In this document: piece after piece, positions 1 to 12,912 of the stretch
Layout: each line of letters begins with the position of its first letter
Numbering within the stretch: position 1 is the first letter of the stretch
NCBI RefSeq assembly: GCF_963678635.1
Contig: NC_087062.1
Coordinates: 26,500,833-26,564,832, forward strand
Reading direction: 5' to 3'
DNA: 64,000 nt
Source: Symsagittifera roscoffensis
Lineage: Eukaryota > Xenacoelomorpha > Acoela > Convolutidae
Notes under the pieces: generated by a model
Databases searched by the model: none
The model's input: only the letters and a program-made list of their open reading frames with translations
Told to the model about the DNA's origin: nothing
Position numbers and translations under genes: made by a program

Positions 1-744
1 CCATTTAAATTTTAAAGCAATTAAACGAACTAACTTTTTGTCACGTTTCTGCCGTTTTCCTTACAGTTACCAGACATTCACAGTTCAAATTTTACGCGTT
101 AATTAAACAGTTTTTAGAACATATCCAAAACAACGCAAGTTGTTTTCAGGCGTCATTTTTTCATTACAATTGATGACGTCAGAAAGACATTCTTAGTCTC
201 AAGAAATCCCCATAAACAGCGGAAGCATATATGCTCGGAAGTTATAAATCTCAGCTTTTGGCAATAAATACCTCATTTTTTGGCAATTTACTGCACAAAT
301 AGCTGAACCGATAATCAACTTCTTTCTAGGAGTATCACTAATAAAATTTATGTTAAGGAAAGCATATTAAGGCCTAGAAAAATTTTGCAGAAAAATGTAG
401 AAAAATTGCAAAAAATGTAGAAATTTTGCTAAACGAATTTACAGTCGATTCGGTTTCTAAAACTACCCCTTCTCAAATTGCAAAACTATTCCCATCCACA
501 TCCCCCAACTTTTGTCCCTTTGCCTCTTACCTCATTCACAATGTTTGCCCTTTTGCCCTTTCCTAACCCTAACCTTAACCCTAGCCCACCCCTCCTACCA
601 TAATAACGAATCCCCGCGTTGTTGGTCTTGACCCCCAAAACAGGTTAACAGACTTTTTTGGTCAAGTTTTTAAACATACAGATCAAATTATCCATTTCGC
701 AAATGTTTTTGTTAAACATGTAAAAAATCCCTTTTTCTGAGTTT
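1..744. other. Non-coding AT-rich DNA
   Basis: No gene or element is recognised here apart from a short telomere-like tract near 562-586. The stretch is AT-rich with stops in all frames. Confidence 0.5.
562..586. repeat. Short telomere-like tract (CCCTAA type)
   Basis: About four degenerate CCTAACCCTAACC-type hexamers lie together, which is the C-rich strand of TTAGGG repeats. TTAGGG is the usual metazoan telomere repeat. The tract is short and interstitial, so it is weak evidence for an animal genome and not a telomere. Confidence 0.45.
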
Positions 745-1057
745 CTTAGACAGTTTTGACTAATATTGCCTTGAATGTTCCGACTGCCTTTTCATGTCTA
801 TGGAGGAATAATAACATGAAAAAAATGTGTAAAAAAAGTAAAATTAATTTTAAAAAAGCTGAAGTTTTTTGTAAAAATCATCCGCCCACACACCATAAAA
901 AGTACAAAGTGATAAATTTTGCTCCTAGTAACAAATCATTTATATGGCGCGTTAATTGTCCCTTTAATTGTGCTAAATATATGGCTCATTAATTTGTGTG
1001 AAGAAAAAAAAATGAGCATCAATATTCCGTTATTTTCCTTGCAAAAAACGGAACAAA
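745..1057 (+). repeat. Dispersed inverted-repeat element, family F1, internally deleted copy
   Basis: It begins with TGAATGTTCCGACTGCCTTT and ends with a copy of AACGGAACA, matching the ends of the tandem units at 11.1-12.9 kb. It shares their middle (CATCC, CACACACCAT, GCGCGTTAATTGTCC). The short open frame inside it runs through repeat sequence and is not a gene. Probably a non-autonomous DNA element (inference). Confidence 0.6.
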
Positions 1058-1216
1058 AATAGTTGAAAGCAACAAAATTGAACAGCATAAAAAGAAACAA
1101 AAAATAAAGTTGCGCAGAACAAAAAGAATTTTGAATTTAAACAACAGGTCCCCCACTTTGGTTTGAAATGTTCAAACGACTCTATGTGCGTAGAGATTCG
1201 CATCTGAATAAATCAA

Positions 1217-1330
1217 ACAAAACTGCTAGTATCAGAGCAAAGCCCTGAAAGTTCTACTGCCTTTTAAGGTCTATGGAGAAAAAATAAAACGAAAAAACAA
1301 TATGTAAAAAAAAAAATAAAAGTTTAAATA
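1217..1330 (+). repeat. Family F1 fragment (5' part)
   Basis: It contains the family entry: an ACTGCT motif, a degenerate stem-loop ending GCCCTGAA, then TTCTACTGCCTTTTAAGG. Homology fades after about 110 bases, so this is a truncated copy. Confidence 0.5.
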
Positions 1331-1740
1331 TACATAGACTTCGCAAACTCCCAAATAAACTAAAAATGCAATTTTGACCAAAATAAATATACGCATAGTC
1401 AAAAACTTTCGTATCACAAGCTTCAAAGTACCGGATGATAGTCATAGTCGTACAAAAGTCTGAATTAATCGCAAATTAGTATACAAATGGTTGGGCGGAA
1501 TAAGTCAGTAGACGGCTTAAAAATAAGGCTAAAAGTCTCACAAAGGGCTAACTACGCCTCATCTTAAAAAGAATTTGATTTCAGATAAACACGGTTGAGC
1601 TCAACCTTTTTGTGAAAAAAAATGGCATTGCTTAAGCCATTGAGTTTCAAGAAGAAATATAAAATCTTTTGTTTTTTTTGTCATAAATAACTTTCACCCG
1701 GTTTAGGTCTGCATTGAGAGAATTAAACTGTATTATTTTC

Positions 1741-1910
1741 TTGAACACGGCAGAAGCAGGCTTTAAACACGGTGAAAACATATCTTGAACATTTTCGAAA
1801 CATACTTTAAGCACAGTCGAAACATAACTCGAGCGCGGTCGAGAAATAACTAGGGCAGTGTCAAAAAATAATTTGCACACTGTCGATGCTGGAAGTGAGC
1901 AGGTCGAGAA
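1741..1910. repeat. Diverged 22-bp minisatellite (same family as 61672-61873)
   Basis: Degenerate units containing CTCGAGC.CGGTCGA and GAAACATA repeat about every 22 bases. The 150 bases after the array, including GAGAAATGAA and a later ATCCAGTA, also resemble the flank of the array at 61.7 kb. Array and flank therefore travel together as one dispersed unit. Confidence 0.6.
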
Positions 1911-2171
1911 ATGAAACGTTATTGGACTTTTTACTCTAACAGTGTATCTTATGTGAGAAAAAGTGTACCGCGATGCAATTTTTAGATGCAAACAGCAAAC
2001 TGATCCAGTATCTATGTATTTTTAATGAGCAGTTAGCTCAACCAGCAAACCAGCTAAACTATGCGTGTTATGCGCAAATGACATGCTAAAATTCTGCGAA
2101 GACAAGCGTGCTTAGCGTTTAAGCTACCGTGTACACGGTTATATGTCCATAATGTTAGTGTGCAATACAGC

Positions 2172-2820
2172 GCTGGTTTAAATTAAACGGACAAAACGAG
2201 CAAAATTTGAAATTTCAAGCGCGTTTTTCTCAAAATAGATTAGGATTAGACAAAAAATGAGGAGATTAAAAAGTTACTTAGAAGTTCACTAGAGTTAATA
2301 TGGTGTAATTTTTCTCCGCACTTTTCAGCCAAAATTTTAACTCAAAAGTGGGTGATTTTAGTTGTTTTTAATTAATCAAGAAAAACGCTAAAACTACTCG
2401 GTTAATTGATGAGAAAATTATATCAAAAGAAGCCTCTTACACAGCTCAACAAAGTTCTATACCATACAAAACCAAAAACTTTTGATTAAACAAAAATTTT
2501 CATCAATTTGCGCAAACTTATGGAGACTTAACTATTGTAAGACTTTTTTTGGGCTGTGTAAGAGGCTTTTTTTGATATAATTTTCTCGTCAACCAAGTAG
2601 TTTCAAAATAACTCTTGATTAATTAAAAAAGCCAAACTGACCCATGTTTGGAGTAACACTTTGGTTGAGAATTTGGGAGCAAAAAGTGCACATTTTAAAT
2701 CTGGTGAAATTCTAGGCAACTTTTTTTCTTTTTACGTTTGTCTAACCTTAGCACAATTTGAGAAAAACGCGTTTGAATTTTTAAGTTTTGTTTGTTTTGT
2801 CCGGATAATTTAAATCCAGC
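2172..2820. repeat. Fold-back element with about 280-bp arms
   Basis: The left end (GCTGGTTTAAATTAAACGGA) is nearly the reverse complement of the right end (CCGGATAATTTAAATCCAGC). The match continues inward through GCGTTTTTCTCAAA, TTAGACAAA and AAGCCTCTTACACAGC to a loop near 2460-2530. It encodes nothing, so it fits a MITE or fold-back element. Sequence at 34430-35040 resembles a more diverged relative. Confidence 0.7.
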
Positions 2821-2828
2821 CATGTATA

Positions 2829-3211
2829 GTCAGACAGAACTATTCGTATATCAGGATAAAGCCCTGAATGTTCTGACTACCCCTGGGTCCATATCGAATA
2901 CATTCTTGGGGAAAAAAATATCGAAAAATGGCAAAATAATTTCAATAACTAACGCCCTCGCCCTCAGGATTTTGGATGAATCCTTCAAAGTGCGCATAAA
3001 CTAGTTCAGAGCATGGCCAAATTGGCAATTTTCAAACTCCCAGAACTTTGCAAAAATTAATCGGAGGTAAAATATGTTTTAATATCGATTTTCTGGAGGC
3101 GATATCTTCAATGGGGCATGCAATTTTTTTGTTAAAATTTTTTATTTCGTTCGGCAAAAATTGACCGAATTAAAAAAAGCACACCGAGCATCCGTTTCGA
3201 AAGTCGGAACA
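2829..3211 (+). repeat. Family F1 copy
   Basis: It carries the entry motif (GCCCTGAATGTTCTGACT), the middle segment with a diverged GGTAAAATAT stretch, and the exit motif CGAAAGTCGGAACA. The ends form the F1 inverted repeat. No coding capacity. Confidence 0.6.
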
Positions 3212-3463
3212 CTAAGCCGTTAGCTTTGTTCATTGTTGTTTGTCACAAGCATCTATTTCACTTCCCTCCTCCTTTGTGAGGATTCTGTGCCCCACTCGAT
3301 GTCCATTTTGTTTTGGCTATTTTATGTTCTTAGCGGTCGTTTTTCTGCGTGAAACGTCTGAAGATTGTAGTTGATATGAATTCGAAAAATCTGGCGATGT
3401 ATTCATCATGACTGACAATTCTTCTGATTTAACTTTTCCTGCTTACTGTGCTTACTGTGTCTC

Positions 3464-3760
3464 CTGCCGACCCAAAGGGTCCCTCCCCCTTTGTACAATT
3501 TGAAGATATCCTCTTTTGGCAGACGGATCCTAATTTTTATTTATAAAGGCGCCTCCGGCACCAATATATGATGAAAATGAAGTGGAAGTGCGCGCCGAAA
3601 AAACACGATTTTTGGGTCGAAGTTTTCCAAAAAGTGCTCAAAACGCACGTGGTCAAAATAAGGTCTTAAGAGTGATTTGTGAGAGCTCGAAAAATCAATT
3701 TGGTCCAACAAAAAATTTCGTTTTTTTTTTAAATCCAACCCCCCTCTTCCTCGAGAAATA
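3464..3760 (+). repeat. Diverged copy of family F3 (hAT-like MITE)
   Basis: It shares CCGACCCAAAGGGTCC, the GGCGCC segment, CGAAAAAACACGATTTTTGG and a GAGCTCGAAAAAT stretch with the copies at 13114-13489 and 32750-33037. The termini are not clear here. Confidence 0.5.
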
Positions 3761-3769
3761 CCGCCCCTC

Positions 3770-5640
3770 CTCCATTCTGCATTCTGTTTTTAGCTGTAGA
3801 TCAGATTCCTCTTTTAAATTTGTTTTTGAATTTTTCTGCCAGCGTATTTCTATATAGTCGTGTTATTGTTGCCTTTTTTGTCTTCCTGGTGTCTTCTTCA
3901 GAGAGCTTTATGAGTTTTCTGGCAGTTCGAACACCGCTGATAGTCTGTTTGGCTTTTGAAACATAGATTTTTGTTTGCGGGCTTCTTGCACTGATGGTTT
4001 CTTAGGCTTTGTTGCCTTTTTTTACAAAAAATAATTTTTTGATTTTTTCGACCTGACTTTTTTTAAACGGGAAATAGTCAATTAAAAAGAACAATTGTCG
4101 GCTTATTATTGTCTGCTGACGTTTTGCCGTCACAGTTGTTATATTCTAGAAATGTCTTTTTCTAAGTTTTTTTTATATTACAGTTGCTTTTAGCGTCCTG
4201 ATTTGCTTATGCTGTTTACTAACTTTGACTGCGTATTTACATATATATAGAATTTGTTTCCGTAGAAAAAAAATATAAAGCTTAGTTCTGGATTGCACAA
4301 AACGCTAAAAAAAATTCTGATAGAAAATATTGATCAAGTGTTTCTTGACAACAAGGTTTTCCGGTTTTTGTTATTTTTCGTCTTGATAGGTTTCGGCGAA
4401 TATCATAGCGGTTTTTTGACCTCTTATTCTTTTTTTTGACGAGCAAAAAAAATTTTTCTGCGTGTCTGTGTTTTGAGGATGAAGAGGATTTAAAATTTTC
4501 ATTAGTTTTAATTTTTTTTGTTTTTTTTGTCTTTTTTTACATACCTTTTTTGGCCTTTTTGATTTCGGCCCATATTACATCGGCTTAGTGGCTTCATGTT
4601 GTTTCATTTGACGAGAAAAAAAGGTTGTTGAGTGTTTGTGTCGTTTGAGTGCGAGGAGGCTGGCTTGTTGACTTTTAAAAAGTTGGAAACACTGTTGATT
4701 TTTTTGTCTTAAAGCGTTCCTGACAAGTTTTTTCGGCTTTGCTTCCGCTGGGTACATTATCATCCGATTCTTGTTTCACATTCTATTGTCTCAGCATGTT
4801 TTGTTTCAATTTATTTTTTTGTTTTATGTCTTGTTTTGTATCGCAATTGGTGCACTGCTCAGCTTCGTCTCTGTGTCTCAAACAATGTTTTTTTTTCTGG
4901 TTCAAGGATCTATTTTTTAAACGACAAAAATAGCTTGTGATCATTGGAGTAATTTTTGTGAGGGTGGACAGCAATTGGTTTTGTAAGTCTTTTATACAAA
5001 CTCTAGGAAGAAATGTTTGCTATAGAAATTACAGAAAAAAGCGTTCATTGTTAAAATCAGAAAGACACAAACCTTTTTGGTACGTTTACAAAAGGTAGTG
5101 AGTTGCAAAATTCTGTCTATCGAAAGCAGTATGCTTTTTCGCAAAACCTTAAAATACTTATCTTGTTTAATGCTTTTGGGATAGATTGGAAGTAAAATGG
5201 AGTTCAACAGTGCCACAACAATTTACGAAAAAAAACTCAAACTGAAACTGCGTTCAACTTGCACTGGAGTTCATGAATCATAGTCCAATGTATTGGATTT
5301 TCTTTGTCAGTATCTATATTGTTTACAAAACAACAAAAACTATCGATTGATAATGGGTTTTAATCTTACTTTTTATCAGATCAATTACAATGAACGCTGA
5401 TCATTTGTTTCACAAAATAGTCTGAAAATTGGCTTAATTTACGCTGCATAAGACAGGAGCGGAAATTAACCATAACAAACACCAAATGGTCGCCTTTTGG
5501 ACATTCTACTTATTTTTTTTTTCAAATTTCGCCTTAGGTGTCGGTATCTTTGTTCTTTGAAAGATATTTTGAGGTGTGAAAATGTTGAGGTGTGAGAACT
5601 TAAAGTGTAAAAATGGGCGCGTTTTAAGGTCTCAAATTGG
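3770..5640. other. Non-coding, T-rich DNA
   Basis: Long T-rich runs and stops in every frame. Short open stretches on both strands here are low-complexity and resemble no protein. Nothing recognised. Confidence 0.5.
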
Positions 5641-5686
5641 AATTTTTTTTATGACTAGAGGCAGGTACCTGCTAACAGGTACCAGT

Positions 5687-5722
5687 CCCATTCACAGTAT
5701 TTTCCCATTCACAGTATATATA
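5687..5722 (+). promoter_or_regulatory. Duplicated 14-mer followed by a TATA-like run
   Basis: CCCATTCACAGTAT occurs twice (5687-5700 and 5704-5717), and the second copy runs into TATATATA (5715-5722). It lies about 90 bases upstream of the ATG at 5807, so it could be a core promoter of the transposase-derived frame. This is inference from position only. Confidence 0.25.
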
Positions 5723-5806
5723 CCCGGTTCAGAATTACCTTGCTCATCATAAAATCATCTTCACTGGACTTCACACTGAACTCTGGACTGAACCCTGGAC
5801 TTCAAT

Positions 5807-6290
5807 TTGAAGCTTTCAGATGTCAAAATGGGTGCTCCCAAGGACTCCAAAGCTTCAGGCTTCAAGACGCTCAAAGCCTTCTTCGCCAGTGGACCAAAGA
5901 AGTCACCACCCTCATCCAGTGTGTCCACTTTTGAACCTAACAACTCTGGGCTATCAATTCCTGGGACGCCTTTTCCTGGACGTTCAATGCTCGAGCCATT
6001 TGCTCCTTCAGCTACTATAGTTCTTATTATCTGCTCTCTAATCAAGCTCTACATTCTCCATCTTACCTTGACGTCACCTTCTACGAGCTCAAAAATTGGA
6101 AAAACTTGTGCCGTTTCTCCTTGCTCACTGATACACCAGAATGCTTCAAGTCCCTTCAAAATCTCTCAAAGCCAAAACGCCAAAATTTTTGCTTTGCTCC
6201 CAGTGACTCTATGCACTGCTGAGCGTTTTTTCTCGAGCATGAAACTACTAAAAAAATAGCTCCGTACCAGTATGAAAGAGGAGTGACTCT
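5807..6290 (+). pseudogene. hAT transposase fragment (C-terminal dimerisation region)
   Basis: The frame from 5807 opens with an S/P-rich segment of unknown origin and ends, near 6200-6259, with LLPVTLCTAERFFSSMK. That matches the conserved hAT C-terminal dimerisation signature (an ER.FS core after a V....AE stretch). A stop at 6257-6259 cuts it, and the frame resumes with LRTSMKEE, the usual continuation. Just upstream a second frame reads LLTDTPECFKSLQNL, so a frameshift is likely. The N-terminal BED finger and catalytic residues are absent. It is a broken remnant, unrelated to its neighbours. Confidence 0.6.
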
Positions 6291-6299
6291 CAATTTTGG

Positions 6300-7590
6300 C
6301 GTTGATTTGTGGAATTCAAAGTCGAGAAGGTCATTGACAGATTTTCCTCAAAAAATCGAAGACTTAATTTATTTTAACTTTGTTTGTTTTATTTTTATTT
6401 GTAATTAAATGTTTTTGTCAAAAAAATTTTCGAAACTGCCACAAAGTAAATTGTTTTTGTAAAAAGTTTTTTTTTCAAAACTGGCTCAAAAAATGGTATT
6501 TAATTTGGCTTAGAAAAGTGTTATTATATTTTTTCATTGGTATTTTCATTTCTTTTTTTCTGACCTTTAGTTATCCCCCCTTTTCCAGTTTATATCCTTT
6601 TTCGCCCAATTTACAACCTGTATATGACTTCATCCCTCCTTTTTGAACTCTCACCTGTTATTGTTTTCATTCCATACCCGCGTGTTAATGATTTTTTTAC
6701 GAATGAAAACGTGGGGGAAGGGGTACAACTGAAAGACGGTAATGGAGGGGGATGGGGGAAGAGAAATGGGTTGGTGTGTGCGGGTGTGAAATTAGGGACT
6801 TATCTCGAAAATTGAGGGGTGTGTACAGGGAATTATCACATTCGTTGGGGTTCTAATTTCGCAGAACGTTGAGTAAACATTTCACGTCTGCAAACAAAAT
6901 TTGGTTTTCTCGAAATTTATGAGCAAAAGAAATCGAATCAATTGAAACCAAAAATGGATTATAACTGATTATAATAGAGTATGAATAGGTTTTTGAATAT
7001 TAAAAATAATCACTAAAAATCCCGTGAAAATCCAATCTCATGGTTGAATGGGTCATTAACATTTGTCTGAATTTTCGCAGATTTATTCTATCGAAAGTAA
7101 ATTTTAAATCCCAGGAATTTATAGTGAGGGAACAGTGTCAAAAGTTAATAATTTGTTAAAACTCTGAGCTCCGCTTATTGATTGCTGGCAATTTTGTGTG
7201 AAAAATGCTTTGTTTAGTTTTTTTTCTTCAACAAATTGTGACGCCGCGCCGAGCGTTTTTTTGTTTGTGTAACATGCACCAACATTTAAAAAGCTATTTT
7301 GAAATAAAGTACCTATCAGTGATTTAGAATGAGTAAAATAGTACTGAAAACGATTTTTGGTACTGTTGAACATCATTGTTCTCATTACGAGGCCAAAATT
7401 GCATTTTGTGAATTGTAAGCGAACTCCGCAACAAGGGCGCCATTTTGGTCTTCTGTTGTGCTTTCGTTTTTTAAAATCGTTCCGACAAAAATTTAACACG
7501 TTCAAAAACTTGTCCTCTGGTATCCAGGAACATACAGACACAAAATTGTGCGCCTATCCAGTGCACAAATTAGCCTCGTAATGCCAATTT
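6300..7590. other. Non-coding AT-rich DNA
   Basis: No gene recognised. It holds a G-rich patch near 6712-6800 and a short run of GATTATAA words near 6952-6985 that resembles family F4 at 43.6 and 57.6 kb. Confidence 0.45.
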
Positions 7591-7594
7591 TTGA

Positions 7595-7800
7595 ATAAAG
7601 TGACGAAATATTCGTGCTCGGGCTGAACTTTTGTGCAGACAATTTTACATGCGATCTTTTTGTAAAGTTATAAGGGTTTATAGGTTACCAGTTAATCAAA
7701 TTGGGACAATTAACGCGTCACCTATTTCACGCTATTAACGCTCAAACGGCAATTTAGTCCCTGTTAACAATGGTTTCAATTCAATTTGGTTGAAGCAGAG
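7595..7800 (-). repeat. Family F1 fragment, reverse orientation
   Basis: Reading the minus strand gives the F1 middle: GAGCACGAAT, then GCGTTAATTGTCCCAATTTG in place of GCGTTAATTGTCCCAAATTGG. Only the 3' half of the family is present. Confidence 0.5.
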
Positions 7801-7809
7801 TCTTTGTCA

Positions 7810-10800
7810 TAATTGATCCGTTACTAAGAGCGAAATCTCTATTTTGCATTTTTTGTGTGTGTAGGAATGATATAAAAAATTTCAAATAGTTTTAATTATA
7901 TTTCTAATTTTTATTTAAAAAAACATCAGTTTTTTTCTTGGCGAAGGGTACTTCAAAGAACTAAAAAGGTTTTGCCCTAATATGAGCAGTCTTGTTTTCT
8001 TATCAAAACTAATTTACGGTCTCAGATAAACCATTGAATTACTTTTTTTGATAAACGAAAATGACTCGACTATTTTTATGCAATTACTGGTCCAAGCTCA
8101 AAAAACTGACCATTAGATCAAGAAATTCAAACGTTAAATGCAATGTGCCGTCTGCTTGTCATAAAACAAATTTAGTTTCTTTATAAACGACAAAGCGTCA
8201 GTAAATTACCAGATCAGTAAACCTAATTAAGCAAAATTGCCTCAATGAGCGCCTGAAAATTGGATAATATCGTTTTTGATCAGGTTCATTTTCTATTTTT
8301 TTTAATCGCGCATGTTCATTACTTTTAAACGGGATAATGAAATGGGTTGTAGCTCTCCTTTCGAATATCAACAATTTTATCCTAAGTCTCAAGATTATTT
8401 TTAGCGTGAACGAAACTGTAGGATTATAAGGGCTTGTTCTTAGTATATTTGTTTTTGGCGTTCGCAGAAAAATCTATAAAATAAGTTTCAAGATATTTGG
8501 ATAAACAAACTGAAATGTTCAAGTTGGAATTTCTAAATTCTTTTCCTTAAAAATTTTAGCTCATCGATGTTTTTGATTAATTAGAGTAGTTTCTGGCATC
8601 AAAGATAATATAATTTTACTGCAGCAAAAATTTTTCTAAAAATATATGCGACTGAACGTTTTTTTTAAGAAAAATGACCCATATCTTTTTAACTTTACTT
8701 TTTCCGTACAATTTAATTTTTCTTTGAAAATATTTCTCATGAACGAAAATATTTCCGATTAGCAAGCGTTATCAAAGAAGAAAATAGACTTTTTTGGAAT
8801 AATTTTTTGTTTAATAGAAACACTTGAGTCACTTGTATCTTTGTTCCTAATGAATTCAAGCTTCTATGCGTGTCTGGCACTTAGCATGGAGGTGATGAAT
8901 ACGCCTGGGCCGGGAAAAATTGTGAGTTCGATTATCACCAGGAGGTTTTTTTTCAAACTGGAAACATTCCTTTCCAAATAATTTCAGAGTTTTGAGTTAC
9001 TTCTGGCATTTTAATTTTTTTATTCTTCATTTCGGTTAGTTTGGTGTTTTTTTCGCTTAAAATTTTTTTCGGTCTAAATGATTTCGGCTTATATTTTAAA
9101 AGCTTGGTGGCCTAATTTGAGTTCACTTCAAAGTAAGCATATGTTTTATGCATCATTCGAGATCTACGGTAATTTATTTAGGTTTCTTGGCTCAGTTGCC
9201 ACTTGTCAATAATTTTTGCATTTTTAATAATTGCCGCCGGTTGTGATTCTGCGTTTCTAGAGATTTTTCCGCAAAAAGAACATGATTCCAGACAACATTT
9301 TGATTTTCTTAACTTGTGGTTTTTTGACATCTTTTTTCATTTTTTTTGGTCGTAGTGGCTTTCTGTTACTGTCTTCTATTTTTTGCAGTGTTGTAAAAGT
9401 GCAAAGATCCGCTTCGCCTCTGTATTAAAAAGTACTTGAAGGTAGGAATTGGTTTTCAATTAGTTTTGAGCTTGAACGTTGATCAAACTACACCAACTAC
9501 GTTTTTTATTGCAATGAGAATATATTGAGAACAATTAATGCAAAATTTATTGAGAAAGTGTTTTCACACGATTAGTCGGATACAGGATTCTTCTCCTAAA
9601 AATATTACCACTCTTTAAATAAAGCACACTCCAGTTGTTTGCTAGGATAAAATCAGAAATAGAAAACATCGAAGGTTCATCAGGTCTAGTTCATCAAGGA
9701 TATCTTTCTGATTTTTGCAAAACCACAAAATTTTTCAACCTTCCAAAATTAGTTTGATTCCTTGTTATCTCTTTTTTGAGAAAAATTATAGGAATTAACG
9801 ATACATAGATCTGGTTTTGTTTTGTTTCGATTTTTTGACAATTTAAGGATAAGTTTGCTCGATTTTGTTGTTTTCAGAAAATTTTTAAAAGTTTTGATGT
9901 ATATTAAACTTTTGAAACTTAATTGTATCACTTTCCTGCAATAAAAAAATTTGGAGCAAAATTGGCTCGCACTGCATCATCAATCTGGTTAAGCATAAAA
10001 ATTTATTCGTTGTTACGGCTTTTTTTAATAAGAAAATATACATGGGCTTGGCTTGCGGTAGTTTTTTCTCAAACCAAATTCGGAGTTCAGCTAAGCTTAA
10101 GTTCGAATGTAAAAAATTCGGGGGTTGCTCATCCTGTTGGTGTCCTGGTCTTAAATTTTAAGGTTGTCAATTTGGACTACGTGGGATAGTTGAAACATTA
10201 TGTTTCGCACTAATCATGTAATTAGCCGCAATTTAATCTGGCTCAAGAAACGTTTCATTTTAAATAGAAGCAAGCTAATTGAGCTATTTATTATGCTACT
10301 TAATGCTGAACAAAAAAAACTTACAATTTTAGTAGCGTGTGGGAATAATTTGTGAAAAAATGAGACACATTAAATTACAACTTCCCATTTGATTTTTAAC
10401 CTCACGATATATTACGAAAAAAAATTGTAATCTGAATTCTTCTGGTTATATTAAGAAAATAAAGACATTTGAGCTACCGTCAAAAGAAAAAAATTCGTTT
10501 TGTTGATTCCTCATAGACAAACAAGCGAAATTTTGCTTGCTCTGTAGCTTTTGTGCCCGATTTTCTTACCAAAGAAGTTTTGCAGTTTTTTGTTGTTTGA
10601 AATATAACCAGCCTAGGAAATGAGTCATATTTTTTATCATCGAACTTTAAGTTGGAATGGTAAAAACCAACAGTTGTGTAAAGAAGCCTCTATCTCCTTC
10701 TTATACTTGAATTAGATGCTCCAAGTTAATCATTTTTTAAATAAAAAAGTTATCCCTACTTTATTTAAGAAGTAGAAAAAAGCTAATCCGGTCTTAAATT

Positions 10801-11130
10801 TCCTTCTTTTACGGCTTTCATAGTTTTTCTCAAAAATGGTGCCCGAAATGTTTTCATAGAAAGATTAAGTTTTTCTGCAATTTATAATTTTTATAAGAAA
10901 AACTTTACTTGAACAAAGGCATGATTTCTTAATGATTGTGTGAAATTGAACTGGATTCAAACTCGACTGTCGACCAATTACTTTTTTAGTGAGAATTATA
11001 CTAAGTATGCTAAGTATTAGTTCCTTTTTTCCACGTGATGCTAAAATATTTACATCATTAATTACTCGGTTATTTTCTTAACGAAATTATTTAGCACTCT
11101 TTCACTAAAACTTCAGCTGTGCCCAAAGAT
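7810..11130. other. Non-coding AT-rich DNA
   Basis: About 3.3 kb in which I see no gene, RNA or clear repeat. The longest frame (9923-10189) has no recognisable domain and no splice or promoter context. Confidence 0.45.
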
Positions 11131-11131
11131 A

Positions 11132-12912
11132 AACAAAACTGCTCGTATCAGGGCAAAACCCTGAATGTTCCGACTGCCTTTAAAGGTCAATGAAGCAGTA
11201 ATAACATGGAAAAGTTGAATGTGAAAAAAAAGAAAAACAAATTTGTAAAAAAAAATTGAGATTTTTTGTGATAATCATCCCCCCACACGCCATATAAAGT
11301 ACAAAGTGATAGGTTTCACTTCTAGTAACAAATCAATTATGGCGAAAAAGCTTCCTTTAACCAATTTGGAACGATTTCTAAGACGGATTAAATCTACGCT
11401 TACGCGTTAATTGCGCGAAATATATCGCGCGTTAATTGTCCCAAACTGGCCAAATTGACAATTTTTAAACCCCCGTAACCTAACAAAAAATGATCACAGG
11501 TGAAATATTTTTTCAAGATTGAGCTCAGGACATCAATACCCTTCGAATGATATAAAAAAAATTCCGTCAAAAATGGCTAGTTAAAAAGTCGAAATTTGTC
11601 TGAAGAAAAAAAAACCACCCCGAGCACAAATATTCCGTTACTTTCGTATCGAAATTCGGAGCAACAAAACTGCTTATATCAGGGCGAAGCCTTGAATGTT
11701 CCAACTGCCTTTTAAGGTTTATTGAGCAGCAGTACTAATCAAAAAAAATTAAATGAAAATAAAATAAAATGAATTTTTTTTAAAAAAAGTTTGAAATTTA
11801 TTATGAAAATCATCCCCCACACGCCATATAAAGTACAACAAGACTGCTCGTATCAGGGCGAAGCCCTGAAAGTTTTGACTGCCTTTTAAGGTCTCTGGAG
11901 CATTATTAAGATGAAAAATTTCAAGGTAATAAAAAAAAACAAAAAAAAAATTTTTGAAAAAATTTGAGATTTTATGTAAAAACATCCCCCCACACGTCAT
12001 ATTAAGTACAAAGTGATAGATTTTGCGCCTATTAACAAATCAATTATGGCATATAAGCTTCCTTGAACCAATTTGGAACAATTTCGAAGACGGATTAAAT
12101 CTCGCTTACGCGTTAATAGCGCGAAATTTATCGCGCGTTAATTGTCCCAAACTGGCCAAAATGACAATCTTTAAACCCCCATAACTTTACGAAAAATGAT
12201 CACAGGTAAAATATATTTTCAAATTCAAGCTCAGGACAACAATAGCTTTCGAATGATATAAAAAAATTCCGTCAAAAACGGCTAGTTAAAAAGTCGAAAT
12301 TTGTCTGAAGAAAAAAAAAACCACCCCGAGCACAAATATTCCGTTATTTTCGTATCGAAAGTCGGAACAACAAGAATGCTCGTATCAGGGCGAAGCCCTG
12401 AATATTCCGACTGCCTTTTAAGGTTTATGGAGCAGCAGTAATAACATAAAAAATTAAATGAAATAAAATAAAATGAAAATTTTTTTTCTCCAAAATTTGA
12501 AATTTTTTATAAAAATCATCCCCCCACACGCCATATAAAGTACAAAAAGATAGATTTCGTTCCTTGTAACAAATCAATTATGGCAAATAAGCTTCGTTCA
12601 ACCAATTTGGAACGATTTATAAGACGGATTAAATCTCCGCTTACGCGTTCATAGCGCGATTTATATCACGCGTTAATTGTCCCAAATTGGTCAAAATGTC
12701 CAAAATGGCAATCTTTAAACCCTCATAACATTACAAAAAATGATCACAGGTAAAATATCTTTTCAAATTTAAGTTCAGGACAACAATGGCTTTCGAATGA
12801 TATAAAAAAATTTCGTCAAAAAAGGCTAGTTAAAAAGTCGAAATTTGTCTGAAGGAAAAAAACCCACCCCGAGCACAAATATTCCGTTACTTTCGTTACG
12901 AAAGTCGGAACA
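11132..12912 (+). repeat. Tandem array of four family F1 units
   Basis: Units start near 11132, 11662, 11837 and 12369. The spacing is about 530 bases except for the second, which is truncated to about 175. Each starts with ACTGCTCGTATCAGGGC and the stem-loop TCAGGGCGAAGCCCTGA, then a TTCCGACTGCC-type motif. Each shares CATCCCCCCACACGCCATA and GCGCGTTAATTGTCCC, and full units end AGTCGGAACA. TTCCGACT and AGTCGGAA make a short inverted repeat at the unit ends. No coding capacity. Confidence 0.75.

Noticed and set aside
756-992. Open frame of 78 codons, plus strand
   Set aside because: It lies wholly within a family F1 repeat whose other copies do not keep the frame.
7119-7581. Overlapping frames of 140 (minus) and 74 (plus) codons
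   Set aside because: No domain, no splice sites in phase, and a partly repeat-derived flank; chance open frames.
8875-8945. tRNA-like fold (GTGAGTTCGATTATCAC arm)
   Set aside because: It has a T-arm-like hairpin but no acceptable A box, anticodon arm or acceptor stem.
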